This document shows, piece after piece, positions 23,959 to 32,915 of a stretch of DNA of 45,512 nucleotides; position 1 is the stretch's first letter, and every line of letters starts with the position of its first letter. Both the position numbers and the translations under genes were made by a program. Source of the DNA: Marinobacter sp. (GTDB lineage Bacteria > Pseudomonadota > Gammaproteobacteria > Pseudomonadales > Oleiphilaceae); the NCBI GenBank assembly GCA_014762755.1, contig JABURI010000262.1, positions 1 through 45,512 of the forward strand, written 5' to 3'. The notes beneath the pieces are model-generated. The model was not told the origin of the DNA and ran no database searches. It saw nothing but the letters and a program-made list of their open reading frames with translations.

Positions 23959-24712
23959 AAGTAACCTGGGGTTTGCCCTAACCCTCTGTCTAATGAGCCC
24001 ATTAGCCTCTGCGGAATCGGATGCCATTCCCACACTTCCCGATCAGATCAACGTGCCGGAGGAATATCTGGCGATCGCGAAACAGGCCAAAGAACGGGTG
24101 ATGGATTCACCGGCGATGAAGGCCCGCGTCTCCGAAGTCATGCAGGAGGTGAACAGCGACCAGTGGCAAGCCCGAAAGAATGAATTTCTCAGTCTGCTTC
24201 GGGCCGATGCTGGCCTCGATGCTGGCGATCCTGAAAACCCAGACCCTAAAGCAACTGGCTCCCGCGCCCTGCTATTCGTCTCAAGCTCCATTCCGGAAAT
24301 CACCTTGCGGAATTACGCCAGGGATCTTGAAAAGGTCGGTGGTGTGATGGTGATGCGCGGCATGATCGGTGGTCTCAAGAAAACACAGCCCACCATGGAA
24401 TTCATGGCCAAGGTTCTTCGCAAGAACCCGACGTGTGAGGGGCCAAAGTGCGCAATGCGAGGGCTTGATGTCGTCATCGATCCCATCCAATTCAGGAATC
24501 ACAACATCATCAAAGTCCCCGCCCTGGTCGTTGAGCAGAACTTTGATTTTCAAAGTTATTGCGAGAAAGGCGCTGCAACCCCCGGAATGCGACTGCCCGT
24601 GGTTTACGGGGATTCAAGCCTACAAAGTCTCCTGAAACGCTTAACCACGATGACCGGCGGCGCACCGGCCGAATCCATTCTTGCCAAGCTGGAGAACCCA
24701 AATGCTCAATAA
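23945..24712 (+). CDS. trbC: TrbC, periplasmic transfer protein
   Basis: The likely start is the GTG at 23945 (MFLIKSNLGFALTLCLMSPL), giving a signal peptide and 255 aa. A GGAGG lies 11-12 bp upstream. TrbC_Ftype landmarks are ALLFVSSSIPEITLRNYARD, VGGVMVMRGMIGGLK, LDVVIDPIQFRNHNI, VPALVV and LPVVYGDSSL. The fold is thioredoxin-like without a CxxC. TrbC interacts with TraW, and the two are fused in some systems. It overlaps the S26-like gene by 11 bp. Confidence 0.88.
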   Translation: MFLIKSNLGFALTLCLMSPLASAESDAIPTLPDQINVPEEYLAIAKQAKERVMDSPAMKARVSEVMQEVNSDQWQARKNEFLSLLRADAGLDAGDPENPDPKATGSRALLFVSSSIPEITLRNYARDLEKVGGVMVMRGMIGGLKKTQPTMEFMAKVLRKNPTCEGPKCAMRGLDVVIDPIQFRNHNIIKVPALVVEQNFDFQSYCEKGAATPGMRLPVVYGDSSLQSLLKRLTTMTGGAPAESILAKLENPNAQ

Positions 24713-25169
24713 TAAAGTGAAAAATGTCCTTCTCACTTTGCTTGTAGGGGCGCCTCTTGCCTTTGCAATCTCCTTCGTTTCAGACCACCTCAATATCACG
24801 GTCTCTGAGTCTGTCGATCACAGAATTTTTTGGGAAACCGACGCCATTGCCGGGCCAGGCGACTATGCGACATTCGAGCTTTCTCATGAATTGGCGGGCC
24901 ATGAACCTGTGTTAATCAGCAAAAGGCTCATGTGCTGGGAGGGTCAAACAATAACCCAAAAGGATCTTGAGTTTTTTTGCGACGGAGAGTCTCTGGGGCG
25001 CGCCAAGACTGAAACGCTCAAAGGCGATCCTTTACCCCTATTTTCCTATTCGGGAGTAGTACCTGCCGGCAAAGCTTGGGCCTATGGATCGCATCCCGAT
25101 TCTTTCGACTCACGGTATTGGGGTTTTGTGGACGTCTCCAAAACCAAGCGCCTCAAAGCGATCTTTTAA
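24702..25169 (+). CDS. S26-family signal-peptidase-like protein (TrhF/TraF-RP4 type)
   Basis: The ATG at 24702 follows GGAG and gives 155 aa. After one membrane helix (VLLTLLVGAPLAFAISFVS), the ITVSESVDHRIFW segment supplies the candidate catalytic serine. ISKRLMCWEGQTI supplies the lysine, and DSRYWGFVD is the conserved final box. In transfer systems such proteases process pilin or other exported proteins. It may cleave the TraA leader. It is not the thioredoxin-like TraF, which is the next gene. Confidence 0.8.
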   Translation: MLNNKVKNVLLTLLVGAPLAFAISFVSDHLNITVSESVDHRIFWETDAIAGPGDYATFELSHELAGHEPVLISKRLMCWEGQTITQKDLEFFCDGESLGRAKTETLKGDPLPLFSYSGVVPAGKAWAYGSHPDSFDSRYWGFVDVSKTKRLKAIF

Positions 25170-25180
25170 GGAGCCAACCC

Positions 25181-26011
25181 ATGAAATTTGTACTGACACT
25201 GCTCTTGCTCGCTCTTGCTGCCTCACAGGCAAACGCCATCCAGCAGCCGAACCAGGATACTCAGATCAAGGGGTATCACTGGTATGAAGAACTGGTTAAG
25301 CCTTCTAGCGAAGAAGATCCCGATAAGAAGGAGAGGCAACCACTTCCTCCACCGCCACCGGCAGCGGAGATGATGGATATGCACCCGGATGACTTAAAAG
25401 CCATGCTCGAAAACTACCTGAAGGAAGCTGTTTGGCTTAGAACTCCGGAGAGTGTACTTGCCTATTATCGAATTCAGGATGTCGTGCGCCGCAAGGCTGC
25501 CGGATTTACGGCCGTGTCCAACATGGTCATGCTGCAAAATCCAACTCTCAGCGGTGCATCACAGTACCCGATTACTTCCCCAGGCCGAAAAGCGGAACTT
25601 CAGCAGCGCGCCAATAACCAGGCTCAATACCTAGAAAACTTCAGGGGCAAATATGCCCTAGCACTTTTCTCGACTGAAGAGTGCCCGTACTGCTCGCCTC
25701 AAAGAAACATTCTCAAGTTAGTGTCAGATCGCACCGGGCTTGAAACTACTGAAGTAAATATAAACAAAAACCCATCCGCTCAAGCGCGATTCGATGTCCA
25801 AGTGACCCCGATGGTTATTCTCATCGAGCGTAATAGCGAACGCTGGATGCCAATTGCAGTTGGGGTGGAATCAGCCACCAAAATCACCTCAAACGCATAT
25901 CGCGCCATCCGCTATTTGAGAGGCGAGACATCCCCTGAGCAATTCCTCACACCCGAATATCGCCAGGGTGGATTCTTTGATCCGGGCGCGCCAAAGGGAG
26001 AATCGTTCTGA
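25181..26011 (+). CDS. traF: TraF, thioredoxin-like pilus assembly protein
   Basis: The 276-aa exported protein (signal FVLTLLLLALAASQANA) starts at 25181 behind AAGGAG. After a proline-rich spacer come the TraF helices (DDLKAMLENYLKEAVWLRTP, VLAYYRIQDVVRRKAAGF). A thioredoxin fold with CPYC follows in STEECPYCSPQRNIL, with the cis-proline in VQVTPMVIL. Many TraF proteins lack the CxxC; here it is intact, so redox activity is plausible. TraF works with TraH and TraU in pilus assembly. The stop overlaps the traH start by one base. Confidence 0.9.
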   Translation: MKFVLTLLLLALAASQANAIQQPNQDTQIKGYHWYEELVKPSSEEDPDKKERQPLPPPPPAAEMMDMHPDDLKAMLENYLKEAVWLRTPESVLAYYRIQDVVRRKAAGFTAVSNMVMLQNPTLSGASQYPITSPGRKAELQQRANNQAQYLENFRGKYALALFSTEECPYCSPQRNILKLVSDRTGLETTEVNINKNPSAQARFDVQVTPMVILIERNSERWMPIAVGVESATKITSNAYRAIRYLRGETSPEQFLTPEYRQGGFFDPGAPKGESF

Positions 26012-27390
26012 TGAAAAGGCTTATCCTCCCAACCCTAATCCTTTCGCTTTCCGCGCCAGTGGCCTCCGCAAACTGGACGGATGACTGGTTTGCTTCATCC
26101 ACGTCCAGTGGCGCATCAAGCTACAAGAACCAGCAACGCGGTTTCTACTCTGCAGGCTCCTATTCAGCCCGCTTCAACGTGTCCAACGACCCGCTTCTCA
26201 CTATTTCGCCCCCCAGGGTATCGGCAGGGTGTGGTGGTGTTGATCTTTTTCTTGGCGGGATGTCGATGCTCGACCCGGATTACCTGGTCGATAAGCTTCA
26301 GAACATGATTCAGGCAGCTCCTGCCGTCGCTTTCGACACAGCAATGAAAGTGATGAGCAAAGAACTCTCTGAGACGATGAAAAGTTTCGAAAAAATAATC
26401 AACGACTTGAACGGAATTCAGATCAACGATTGCCAATTTGCCAAAAAGCTTGGCGAGCCCGTTGGCGATTTTATCGGGACCGCAGCCAGCAACCGTCTCA
26501 AAGCCCTGGATAGCAAGGCGGCCACCGCACTTGGGTCAGTTACAAGCTGGTATGAAACGACTGAAAATCAAGTAGCAGCCAACCAGGAGCCATCCGTCGA
26601 CGTCAAGCAGCTTACTGCCGATTGTCCGACCCAATTCAACAACATCTTCAAGACTGGCTCCCTACTACAGAATGCCGCTGACGAATTCGGTTTCCAGTAC
26701 GTCGATACCATGCGCGGATTCGTGGGTGATGTGATGATCAACGCAACGGCAGCCGTGAAAGCCCCCGTCATCGAACCGATTAGCTCATGTCCCAATAACG
26801 ACGAATCCAGCATTGATGATTTCGTTGTCGGCAATGCCGAAAAGAAAGTCAACGGTGCGAGTGGACCTGTTTGCCAAACGGATTCAGCGACTCCAGGCGG
26901 TCTTCTGGCACTAGTGAGCAATCAGATGAATGCGATCGCCACCAAAATCGAGAACAAAACCGCTTTAAGTGCAGCAGATGAGGCGTTCCTGACCTCTTCT
27001 CCGATCCCAATCCTGCCAATTATTGTCGATTCCATTGCACTGGGAGACAAAGCAATGGCGATCGCTCTCACGGAAGAAGTCGTCGCCTATGCCTATGCGT
27101 TTTATATGGTCGATGATCTCTACAACACCATCGACAACATGATCCGCGAAATCGACGCGGTTATGAACAGCACAGGCGCCGCCGGCCCACAATGCGACAG
27201 AACAGTTTACGCCGAGGTTGCCGACCATCTAACCGGAATAAAAAAAGACGCTTACCAATTCCGAATGGCCGCGCGAACCAGCTATCTCAAAAAAACCCAA
27301 GAGCAGATGGCACACATCGCATTTACCGCTGCCCAGGCTAAGCGACAAGAAGAAGTTCTTCGGCGCAATGCAGAGGACATCACTCAATGA
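26011..27390 (+). CDS. traH: TraH, pilus assembly protein
   Basis: The 459-aa exported protein (signal RLILPTLILSLSAPVASA) has the TraH pattern. Landmarks are PPRVSAGCGGVDLFLGGMSM near residue 68, GIQINDCQFAKKLGEPVG, long helical stretches and the late DQQ-free tail QFRMAARTSYLKKTQEQM. TraH is a periplasmic or outer-membrane-associated protein of the F-type assembly complex, acting with TraF and TraU. It overlaps traG by 4 bp (ATGA). Confidence 0.93.
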   Translation: MKRLILPTLILSLSAPVASANWTDDWFASSTSSGASSYKNQQRGFYSAGSYSARFNVSNDPLLTISPPRVSAGCGGVDLFLGGMSMLDPDYLVDKLQNMIQAAPAVAFDTAMKVMSKELSETMKSFEKIINDLNGIQINDCQFAKKLGEPVGDFIGTAASNRLKALDSKAATALGSVTSWYETTENQVAANQEPSVDVKQLTADCPTQFNNIFKTGSLLQNAADEFGFQYVDTMRGFVGDVMINATAAVKAPVIEPISSCPNNDESSIDDFVVGNAEKKVNGASGPVCQTDSATPGGLLALVSNQMNAIATKIENKTALSAADEAFLTSSPIPILPIIVDSIALGDKAMAIALTEEVVAYAYAFYMVDDLYNTIDNMIREIDAVMNSTGAAGPQCDRTVYAEVADHLTGIKKDAYQFRMAARTSYLKKTQEQMAHIAFTAAQAKRQEEVLRRNAEDITQ

Positions 27391-30300
27391 AGCGCACACT
27401 TCCGATAATCGCTCTGATCCTCGTGGCAGCGCTACCAAGCACAGCGTTTGCCCTGGATATGGATTTCTATACCTATGACGGCTTCACGGAAACGGTAAAC
27501 GCCTTTAAACGCATTTCACTGGTATTTGCGAATAATCAGTACACCACATTATTCGCCGTGGCCGTGGTACTCGGCCTGTTACTCGGTGGTTTGTTCACAG
27601 TCGGTAAAGGCATCATTAATTTCCAACAGTCGGCCACTGGCCTCAGCCTGTCCTGGTTAATGACGACCTTAATTGGCGTGGCTGTCTTTAAAGCATTGAT
27701 CACTCCAACCGGCACTGTGCATGTATATGACCCGGTCCGAAATGCCTATGAAGCTGTGCCAGACGTTCCTGATTTGATTGTTTTGGTCGCTGGTATGACC
27801 AACAAAGCGGAGCGGGCAGTTCAAGAGATTGTGGATGCCTCGGCCGCTCATCCCTACGGGACAGAGGGAATGGGTGTTGGCTTCGAGCTCCTGCTCAACG
27901 CAACGTCGGATAAAACCTTTTCCTCCGATTATTACCTCCAGAAGTCTATCCGACAGTATTTCAAAGACTGCTCAAAGCTTGCTCTTGTCCTTCCCAGCTA
28001 CGCAGTGGATCTTGCCGAGATTAAAAGCGGCACGGACGACTTGCTGAACCAGTTAGCCGATATGAAATCGCCTGCGATGTTTACGACCATGTATTCCTCT
28101 GGCGCGGGCAAGGCCGGCACAGTGATGAGTTGCTCAGACGCTTATGACAATGTCCTGGCGCCGGCTCTAAACGCCGCGCCAACATACGATGAGCACCTGA
28201 ATTCCGTTTGTACCAAAACCGGCTTTGATATAGCCGTACCCGCACAAAAAACAGCGTGCGAAACAAAGATTCAAAACATGAATCTTAACGTGTTTGGAGC
28301 CGCAGCCGCCCCACCTGCGCAATTGCTTAGAAACGTGGTCATTAGTAATGCAATCGCCAGCGTTATGCTTGATGAAAACCCAGATGCGGGGATCCGCGCC
28401 TTAACCAACCGGTCCATGGTCAACAACGGACTTGGAATTGCTGTTAGCGCGAACGAGTGGATGCCAAAGATTAGGGCTTCAGTTACCGCCATAGTGTTGG
28501 GACTGATCCCGATTCTGGCACTTTTCATTGTGACGCCACTATTCCCCATGGCCCTGAAGCTTATCGTGGCTCTTCTCGGCTGGATAATGCTGTGGGGGGT
28601 CATGGATGTGATCTTGGCACAAATTGCGGTCGACCAGGCCTACGATGCCGTTGACGAAACTCAGCGTCACAACATGGGGCTATCCGCAATGTTCCTTGCC
28701 CCCGAAAGTGCAACCCAGGCGCTTTCTCTTTTTGGAAAAGCCCGCGGCATGGGTATCACCATTTCGGCTTTCATCGCCGCCATGCTCTTCAAGATGTCGC
28801 CCTATGGCCTGACGTCTCTGGCTGGAAATTGGTCGGGGCATGCTGACGGCGCAGGCTCTGACGCAGCGAACAAAGCTCAGTCCCCTGTAGAAAGCATGAA
28901 CCATTTGAATTCGCTTGCGAGTGCTCGCGGATCCGCAAACCTCATGGCCGAGACCGGGTGGAACAATATCGCCTCTGTTTCTGAGCACAATCAAGCAGAA
29001 AGCCACTACCGAGGCCTCGAAACGATGTCTGGCATGGCAGATCTTAGCCACACCAATCCGATCACCTCAGGTAAAGCATTGGGCGCATATGGAGCCGGTG
29101 GGGTTGTGGGTGGCGTTGCTGGCGCCGTCCAATCCAACGGTGGAGATAGCTCCCCTGAAGCTCTATTCAAGCAGGGGCTAAACACCTCGAATGTAGAAAG
29201 CCAGGTGAGGCACGGGGCTGCCTCCGGCCGCAATCAGTCTGCCGCGACCTTTGGTATGTCTGTGAATGAGCAGGAAGCCATTAATACTGCACAGTCAGTT
29301 TCAATCAACACAGGTAACACTCAGCGTGTAGGCACCATGCTTGACCGTATCGCAGAGCAGCACCCTGATCTATCGAGAGGACAAATTTTTGAGGCTTATG
29401 CGACAGCCACTAATGCTGACCTGTGGGGCAAGTTGAGCGCTACTAACTGGCATCCCGGCGAGATGGTTAAGTTCTCAGAATTTTCAGCAAACATGAATCA
29501 GTCAGAGCTTCGCGGAATGATGAGTTACATGGCAGAAACGGGCCAGTCTCCATCCCAGATTTATGAGGCAGTAGGTTCCGTGCGCGCTGCTTCTGATCAC
29601 GGAACTGCGCTGGCATTGGATGAAGTTACGCCACAGCAGCTTGCTGTATCTCAAGCAATCGAAACTATGAAGCGATCAGCAGATGGCCAAGCAACTTATG
29701 AACAGGGAATGATGAGACCAGGAGGTATGTATGAATACCTCTTGGACACTGGAAGACTCCATCAGTCTGCCGTCGCTTCAAACCTCACCACAATGGAATT
29801 AATGTCCGATGGAACCGGAATGTCGATGCAAGAACTTGTTCTTCGCGATCGCCTGGCTTCGGCTGGCTCGTTTTCTATGTCCAAAGAAGAAATGCAGAGC
29901 GCACATGACGAAAACGGCTGGTTCACACAGCGTCAAATCGACGCGGTTGATGATGGGGCTCGGGTAACACTTGCTCTCGACAATGAGGGGAACATCGTTC
30001 ACAGCAGCGCTCTGTCCGGTAACAACGCCGCCTCTGACAACCACATTCGCAAAGATAGGAGTTACACCGAAACTGACACCACCAGAATTGAAACCGGTGG
30101 GAGGGTCGAGCTCCCCAACGCGGCGCATTGGGCTCTTAGCAAGGATCCTGCTGATACAGCCCGCCTTGCCGACCAATTCCAGAAGTTTGCCGGCGATGGC
30201 GAACAAGGCAACAAAGCAATGTTCCTGCATCAGCTTACTAGCGTGATCGATGCAGTGAACAGCTCAAACCTCTCAGAAAACGTGAGTGTGGGCGGCGCTT

Positions 30301-30677
30301 TCCAGGCCGGGCTTCAAACACCGTTGCAAGATCTTTCTCCTGTCCATGCCTCAGCGATGGTGAACGCTGGCATTACATACGCTGATCACGAAGACGCAAA
30401 TATGAATCGCCAGGCCTTGGAGAAGCTTGCGGAATCTACTTGGAACGTCATGGAGAGCTACGAAACACAACCCGGCTCTCTCACACCAGAAAGGGACGCC
30501 GCGACAGCCGCTGCGCTGCACTTCCAAGACGGCTTCCAAAAACTTTACTCGGCGGCTGGAGAGGATGCGGATGCCCGCTACACAACACTTTCTGAACATG
30601 AAGGCAAGGAGCTACTTAACGATGGCGAGGAAGAGAAGACCCCGAATCGTAGGTCTCGCAGCAATGCTGGTCGTTAG
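27387..30677 (+). CDS. traG: TraG, mating-pair stabilisation and pilus assembly protein
   Basis: The 1096-aa protein has an N-terminal membrane part. Helices lie near residues 45-70, 85-105, about 360-420 and 455-475. YTYDGFTETVNAFKRISLVF is the typical start, and SAMFLAPESATQALSLFGKA follows. The last 600 residues form a long periplasmic or translocated region rich in Gly, Ser and Asn (AGSDAANKAQSPVESMNHLN, then the RQALEKLAEST end). F TraG acts in pilus assembly through its N-terminus and, with TraN, in mating stabilisation and entry exclusion through its C-terminus. The 3' end overlaps the transglycosylase gene by 56 bp. An entry-exclusion (TraS/Eex) partner was not recognised. Confidence 0.92.
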   Translation: MKRTLPIIALILVAALPSTAFALDMDFYTYDGFTETVNAFKRISLVFANNQYTTLFAVAVVLGLLLGGLFTVGKGIINFQQSATGLSLSWLMTTLIGVAVFKALITPTGTVHVYDPVRNAYEAVPDVPDLIVLVAGMTNKAERAVQEIVDASAAHPYGTEGMGVGFELLLNATSDKTFSSDYYLQKSIRQYFKDCSKLALVLPSYAVDLAEIKSGTDDLLNQLADMKSPAMFTTMYSSGAGKAGTVMSCSDAYDNVLAPALNAAPTYDEHLNSVCTKTGFDIAVPAQKTACETKIQNMNLNVFGAAAAPPAQLLRNVVISNAIASVMLDENPDAGIRALTNRSMVNNGLGIAVSANEWMPKIRASVTAIVLGLIPILALFIVTPLFPMALKLIVALLGWIMLWGVMDVILAQIAVDQAYDAVDETQRHNMGLSAMFLAPESATQALSLFGKARGMGITISAFIAAMLFKMSPYGLTSLAGNWSGHADGAGSDAANKAQSPVESMNHLNSLASARGSANLMAETGWNNIASVSEHNQAESHYRGLETMSGMADLSHTNPITSGKALGAYGAGGVVGGVAGAVQSNGGDSSPEALFKQGLNTSNVESQVRHGAASGRNQSAATFGMSVNEQEAINTAQSVSINTGNTQRVGTMLDRIAEQHPDLSRGQIFEAYATATNADLWGKLSATNWHPGEMVKFSEFSANMNQSELRGMMSYMAETGQSPSQIYEAVGSVRAASDHGTALALDEVTPQQLAVSQAIETMKRSADGQATYEQGMMRPGGMYEYLLDTGRLHQSAVASNLTTMELMSDGTGMSMQELVLRDRLASAGSFSMSKEEMQSAHDENGWFTQRQIDAVDDGARVTLALDNEGNIVHSSALSGNNAASDNHIRKDRSYTETDTTRIETGGRVELPNAAHWALSKDPADTARLADQFQKFAGDGEQGNKAMFLHQLTSVIDAVNSSNLSENVSVGGAFQAGLQTPLQDLSPVHASAMVNAGITYADHEDANMNRQALEKLAESTWNVMESYETQPGSLTPERDAATAAALHFQDGFQKLYSAAGEDADARYTTLSEHEGKELLNDGEEEKTPNRRSRSNAGR

Positions 30678-31092
30678 TTCTTCGGTATTGGCGGACATAA
30701 ATCAATGTTTTTCTGAGGCCGCAGGTCGCTACCAGGTCCCGGCAAAGTTATTGAAAGCAATTGCTCTTGTTGAAAGTAATAACAAAACCGATGCGATAAA
30801 CGGCAACAACAGCGATGGTTCCAGAGATTATGGGTTAATGCAGATCAACTCCCAGCATTTAGAGCGGTTGCAGCCCTACCGAATAACAGCTCCTGTTCTG
30901 GTTCGCGATCCTTGCACCAATATCCATGTAGGCGCCTGGATCCTTGCCGAAAACCTCGTTACCACAAAAGGCGACCTTTGGGCCGCTGTGGGAGCCTATA
31001 ACGCAGGATTCTCAACCAAACCAAAAGTACAGCGCGCCCGCCGGCACTATGTGTCGAAGGTCCGTGATGCCCTAAACCATGTAGGAGAGTGA
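30622..31092 (+). CDS. Lytic transglycosylase of the transfer system
   Basis: The ATG at 30622 follows AAGGAG and gives 156 aa with a signal peptide (RIVGLAAMLVVSSSVLA). The SLT fold is clear: FSEAAGRYQVPAKLLKAIAL, catalytic glutamate in ALVESNN, YGLMQINSQH, CTNIHVGAWIL and VGAYNAGF. It cleaves peptidoglycan to open a path for the secretion channel, like VirB1 or F orf169. The preceding traG gene overlaps it, so they are co-transcribed. Confidence 0.9.
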   Translation: MARKRRPRIVGLAAMLVVSSSVLADINQCFSEAAGRYQVPAKLLKAIALVESNNKTDAINGNNSDGSRDYGLMQINSQHLERLQPYRITAPVLVRDPCTNIHVGAWILAENLVTTKGDLWAAVGAYNAGFSTKPKVQRARRHYVSKVRDALNHVGE

Positions 31093-31096
31093 TGCT

Positions 31097-32080
31097 ATGG
31101 ACCAGGAAAAAAACACCGAACAAACGCTTATCGAAGCATTTACTCGTCAGCAGACGGCCTTTGCCGACGCCATAATGTCAGAGACCCGGAAAGCTCGACG
31201 CAATGCGAATTTCAGGACGATTGGATTCATTCTGGTCATTGTCACTATTTTCACAATTAACATTCTTTACTCGCGAGGAATTCTTGGAGGCATAACGATC
31301 CCAAAAGGCGAATCCTATGTTTCCCTAGTAAGAATTAATGGCCCTATAGAGGCAGGAAAACCTACAGCACTTAGTGAATTAGAAAACAACCTTTACCAAG
31401 CCTTCCACGACGAAGATTCTAAGGGTGTTCTTCTAGTGATCAACTCGCCGGGTGGCACGCCCGTTCAGTCACACAAGCTTCACCAGTACCTAATGCAACT
31501 TAAAGAGGAAACTGGCAAGCGCTTGGTGGTGTTAGGTGACGACATGCTCACGAGCGGGGCTTATATGGTCGCAGTTGCTGCCGATAAGATACTAGTGAAT
31601 CCGGCTACGCTCACTGGTTCGATCGGCGTCTTCCAGCAATCCTTTGGCCTTAAAAATCTTGCGGAGAAGGCTGGTGTAACAGCTAGAACTATCGTAGCTG
31701 GCGACAACAAAAGGAGGCTTGACCCTTTCACGGATGCAAAACCTGAGGACCTTCTTAAAGTTCAATCGGTGCTCGATGAAATACACCAGCAGTTCATTGC
31801 CGTTGTGCGATCATCCAGAAAAGATAAGCTGTCAGAGGCTGATGATCTTTTCAGCGGAGACTACTGGACAGGAACCGAAGCATTATCTCTTGGTTTAGTT
31901 GACGGAATATCCACTTACCATCGAGTGTTGAAAGAAGAGTTTGGCTCAGAACATGCCCTCGATTACAGCTTGAAACCAGGGCTATTCGGTAGGCTTCCGA
32001 GTGTTTCCGAATCTATCGCCGACTCAATCGTCTCTCGGATCAGTAGCGAACTGAGCAATATCAATGGTCCGCGCCTCTAG
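31097..32080 (+). CDS. S49-family (SppA/SohB-like) membrane peptidase
   Basis: The 327-aa protein has an N-terminal cytoplasmic helix, one membrane helix near 42-60 (TIGFILVIVTIFTINILYSR) and a periplasmic S49 domain. The nucleophile is the serine in DMLTSGAYMVA and the base is the lysine in VAGDNKRRLDPF. The LLVINSPGGTP motif and LTGSIGVF are diagnostic. S49 enzymes degrade signal peptides or membrane proteins. Here it ends the transfer operon, so cleaning up pilin leaders or a regulatory proteolysis role in mating is plausible but inferred. Confidence 0.88.
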   Translation: MDQEKNTEQTLIEAFTRQQTAFADAIMSETRKARRNANFRTIGFILVIVTIFTINILYSRGILGGITIPKGESYVSLVRINGPIEAGKPTALSELENNLYQAFHDEDSKGVLLVINSPGGTPVQSHKLHQYLMQLKEETGKRLVVLGDDMLTSGAYMVAVAADKILVNPATLTGSIGVFQQSFGLKNLAEKAGVTARTIVAGDNKRRLDPFTDAKPEDLLKVQSVLDEIHQQFIAVVRSSRKDKLSEADDLFSGDYWTGTEALSLGLVDGISTYHRVLKEEFGSEHALDYSLKPGLFGRLPSVSESIADSIVSRISSELSNINGPRL

Positions 32081-32443
32081 CTAACCTGTCCAGTTACAGG
32101 CTTCGCGTAGGCGAGGCCTGACGCGGCTGATCGCTTCGGTGTCGGTCCAGTGTTTATTACCACTAAAAATATTTCTCTCAATCTGACGGTATTCTTTGAA
32201 CGATAACGTCTGAACAAGCTGGAAGCTTACACAGGAACACAGGCCTTGTTGTTCAATGCTAACCGAATCCAGATTGCCCTTCGTTAGATCTTCCAGACAG
32301 ACTGCGTTTATCTTGGAAACGCTAGTCACCTCTTTTATTGTCTGTATGTCGTAAACGTTTTGCTCACTCCAAACGATGGGGGAGCTCAAAATCAAAGCAA
32401 GCCCGCAGCCGAAACCTACAATTCCTTTCAACATTTCAATCAC
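32081..32443 (-). CDS. Small exported protein, unknown function
   Basis: The 120-aa product starts at a GTG at 32443 that overlaps the preceding stop (GTGA); an ATG three codons on is an alternative. A signal peptide (MLKGIVGFGCGLALILSSPI, cleavage near VWS-EQN) precedes a mature domain with four cysteines (NAVCLEDL, GLCSCVSF, REACNW). These probably form disulfides in the periplasm. No family is recognised. It ends one base after the S49 gene ends on the other strand, and a small CCTGT/ACAGG hairpin lies just inside it. Confidence 0.6.
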   Translation of the reverse strand: MIEMLKGIVGFGCGLALILSSPIVWSEQNVYDIQTIKEVTSVSKINAVCLEDLTKGNLDSVSIEQQGLCSCVSFQLVQTLSFKEYRQIERNIFSGNKHWTDTEAISRVRPRLREACNWTG

Positions 32444-32901
32444 CTATTTCTGAGGTCCTTCTTGTTAGAATCTTCGAGCGCAACCTGAACAACTCCCCTT
32501 AGAACATCGCCTTTAATCTCATAGATTTCTCGGGCATAAATCACAGGCCAGAGGCAAACGCCGATAAAAAGAGTACCAACCACCATAAAAGGTAAGGGCA
32601 GAATAATCTGGCGCCCCATAACTTCCCACTCGGGGGTTTGAGCTTCGAGACCACTTGGCGTTAGCCAAAAGGTCAAAATCGCTACGGCTATTACGCCTGC
32701 GGCCCTGATTACACCCCTCGTATAATGACAAAAGACGGCAAATGCGAGTGCCGCCGGAACAGCAAGAAAAACTCCCAATATGGCAGCATCTTCCATGTAA
32801 AGCTCCGGCATGATAGTTCCGTCGTAAACGAACCAAGCCCACAGCGCCATACCAAAGGTGGGCGCGATAACGCATTTCATAAAACCTAATGTGTAAAGCA
32901 T
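32440..32901 (-). CDS. Polytopic membrane protein, unknown function
   Basis: The 153-aa protein begins at an ATG at 32901 behind a strong AAAAGGAGC site. It has about four membrane helices: GFMKCVIAPTFGMALWAWFV, AAILGVFLAVPAALAFAVF, IRAAGVIAVAILTFWL and PLPFMVVGTLFIGVCLWPVI. It lies directly downstream of the relaxase gene (14 bp) and upstream of the small exported protein. It could serve entry exclusion or another envelope function, but there is no family evidence. Confidence 0.6.
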   Translation of the reverse strand: MLYTLGFMKCVIAPTFGMALWAWFVYDGTIMPELYMEDAAILGVFLAVPAALAFAVFCHYTRGVIRAAGVIAVAILTFWLTPSGLEAQTPEWEVMGRQIILPLPFMVVGTLFIGVCLWPVIYAREIYEIKGDVLRGVVQVALEDSNKKDLRNR

Positions 32902-32915
32902 GACAAGCTCCTTTT

